Assembly: GCF_000014565.1 (NCBI RefSeq)
Contig: NC_008268.1
Location: 7,568,501-7,632,500, forward strand
From: Rhodococcus jostii RHA1
GTDB taxonomy: Bacteria > Actinomycetota > Actinomycetes > Mycobacteriales > Mycobacteriaceae
Length of the DNA: 64,000 nt
Direction: 5' to 3'
The notes beneath the pieces are model-generated. The model was not told the DNA's origin. It did no database searches and was given only the letters and a program-made list of their open reading frames with translations. Made by a program: the position numbers and the translations under genes. Shown here in pieces: positions 62,958 through 64,000 of the stretch (positions are counted from its first letter, which is position 1; each line of letters begins with the position of its first letter).

Positions 62958-64000
62958 ATGACTGCAATACTGGCAGACCCCGTTTCAGAGGTAGTTGCCG
63001 CAGCCGAGAAGCTGCTCACCCGTCGCACAGGGGCACCCGTGACACTGGTGGATCCCGTGGATCTCGGCGGTAGTGGCCGCACCATCGTGCTCCGTGTGCG
63101 CGTGGCGGAGAATCCGTTCTCCCTTCCGCGGACGTTGGTGATCAAGCAGGTCCGCGAGGAGTCCGGGGTGTCCGGCGCGCGGGCCGTCGATCCCGACGAT
63201 CTCACCGGCGACAGCCGCAGCGCCTTCCTCCGGGAGGCCGTCTCGTACCAGTTCGCCACGGCGCTGGCGACGGACAGCCGCCCCGGAGCCGAACTGCTCG
63301 CATCCGACCTCGACGCCCGGCTCCTCGTGCTCAGCGACCTCGGGGACGCCACCCCGATCAGCGCCCTGCTCGAGCACTCCGACTCCGACACCGTCACCAA
63401 CACCCTGATGGCGATGGCCCAGGCGCTCGGCCGCATGCACGCGGCCACCGTGGGCCGCGAGGAAGACTTCACCGCCCTGCTGCGCCGCGCCGAGGTGGCG
63501 CACTGCGACGACACCGTGGCCGAGCAGGTGGAGCGTGCGGTGCCCGCCGTGCCCGGCCTGCTGTCCGAGATCCTCCGCGTCGACGTCTCCCCGGACCTGA
63601 CCGATCAGGTGGCGCGTGCCGCGAAGCTGTTCGAGAGCGGCCGCTTCCGGGCGTTCAGCCCGTCCGACCTGTGCCCGGACAACATCATCGTCAACGACGA
63701 GGGCGTGCGGTTCCTCGACTACGAGTGGGGCGGTTTCCGCGACGCCATGCTCGACATCGCGTACGCGCTGGTCTCGTTCCCCGGCTGCCTGTGCAGCATC
63801 GAACTGTCCGAGGACCGGACGCAGGCGATGATCGAGGCCTGGCGTGCGGAGGTCGTGGGGATGTGGCCTGCGCTCGCCGACGACAACGTGCTCGCCGCCC
63901 GCATGGTCGAGGCGCAACTGATCTGGGTGTGGCTCAGCACCTACCTGTTCCTGCCGGAGAACCACACGCGCATCGCGGCCGTCCGCGAACACCACCTGTC
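62958..64000 (+). CDS. APH-fold kinase (aminoglycoside phosphotransferase family), partial at the window end
   Basis: 347 residues of an open frame from ATG 62958. N-lobe DLGGSGRTIVLRVRVAE and FSLPRTLVIKQVREESG (lysine). The catalytic loop is FSPSDLCPDNIIVNDEG, where the usual HGD is SSD-like (S-D-L-C-P-D-N), and the metal site is RFLDYEWGGFRDAML. The missing histidine is unusual; it may be a variant kinase or use another base. It lies 65 bases after the transglutaminase on the same strand and may belong to the same unit. Confidence 0.82.
   Translation, partial: MTAILADPVSEVVAAAEKLLTRRTGAPVTLVDPVDLGGSGRTIVLRVRVAENPFSLPRTLVIKQVREESGVSGARAVDPDDLTGDSRSAFLREAVSYQFATALATDSRPGAELLASDLDARLLVLSDLGDATPISALLEHSDSDTVTNTLMAMAQALGRMHAATVGREEDFTALLRRAEVAHCDDTVAEQVERAVPAVPGLLSEILRVDVSPDLTDQVARAAKLFESGRFRAFSPSDLCPDNIIVNDEGVRFLDYEWGGFRDAMLDIAYALVSFPGCLCSIELSEDRTQAMIEAWRAEVVGMWPALADDNVLAARMVEAQLIWVWLSTYLFLPENHTRIAAVREHHL

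Overview
The window looks like the chromosome of a large-genome, high-GC actinobacterium, most likely Rhodococcus (R. jostii/opacus type). Reasons: uniformly GC-rich codon use; many GTG starts with GGAGG-type ribosome sites; dense catabolic gene content (acyl-CoA dehydrogenases, crotonases, CoA ligases, Baeyer-Villiger and Rieske oxygenases, many MFS carriers and one-component regulators); and a right-hand block (radical SAM protein, YpfJ-like metallopeptidase, aspS, ATP-grasp/alpha-E protein, transglutaminase) whose order resembles mycobacteria from memory.

Layout. 0-12.2 kb: acyl-CoA catabolism. The edge holds the start of an AMP-forming CoA ligase, then a FadR-type regulator and an MHS carrier, a tightly overlapping valine-type operon (acyl-CoA dehydrogenase, 3-hydroxyisobutyryl-CoA hydrolase, enoyl-CoA hydratase) and a divergent, translationally coupled MarR-LysR regulator pair. 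A second operon follows with 3-hydroxyisobutyrate dehydrogenase, an extra adenylate kinase, an aldehyde dehydrogenase and a CoA transferase. 12.2-20 kb: an IS256-family element sits inside a decayed Rieske oxygenase gene; then an epoxide hydrolase divergent from a CGNR zinc-finger regulator, and an MFS exporter convergent with an AraC regulator, among transposase and dehydrogenase remnants. 20-35 kb: a DapA-like lyase/aldolase, a DHA2 exporter, an acetyltransferase, an AurF-like diiron oxygenase with its ferredoxin-ferredoxin reductase, a TetR regulator, then a stretch rich in broken genes (hemerythrin, a nucleoside deaminase carrying an internal inversion, and remnants of FAH-type, IstB and intradiol dioxygenase genes), an MHS carrier and an alpha/beta hydrolase.

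34-41 kb: an NDH-2-like flavoprotein, acyl-CoA-binding protein, cyclopropane synthase-like methyltransferase, HSL-type esterase, SRPBCC protein, GlxA-type regulator divergent from a cyanamide-hydratase-like HD protein, and an AhpD-like protein. 41.5-50.3 kb: an operon whose first seven genes overlap by 1-4 bp: Baeyer-Villiger monooxygenase, PF10118 protein with a ferritin-like diiron residue pattern, [2Fe-2S] flavoreductase, SRPBCC protein, broken aldehyde dehydrogenase, short-chain dehydrogenase and acyl-CoA ligase; an acyl-CoA dehydrogenase follows 50 bp later. It reads as an oxidation-to-beta-oxidation route for a hydrophobic substrate. 51.4-64 kb: conserved core-like genes, including a radical SAM gene behind a LexA-type box, aspS, and a DUF389 / permuted ATP-grasp-alpha-E / transglutaminase operon.

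I saw no tRNA or rRNA genes, CRISPR arrays or prophage modules. The main points of interest are the diiron-like PF10118 operon, the base-pair-resolved IS256 insertion, the scrambled deaminase gene, and several regulator/operator pairs (CGNR, AraC, LexA, FadR).
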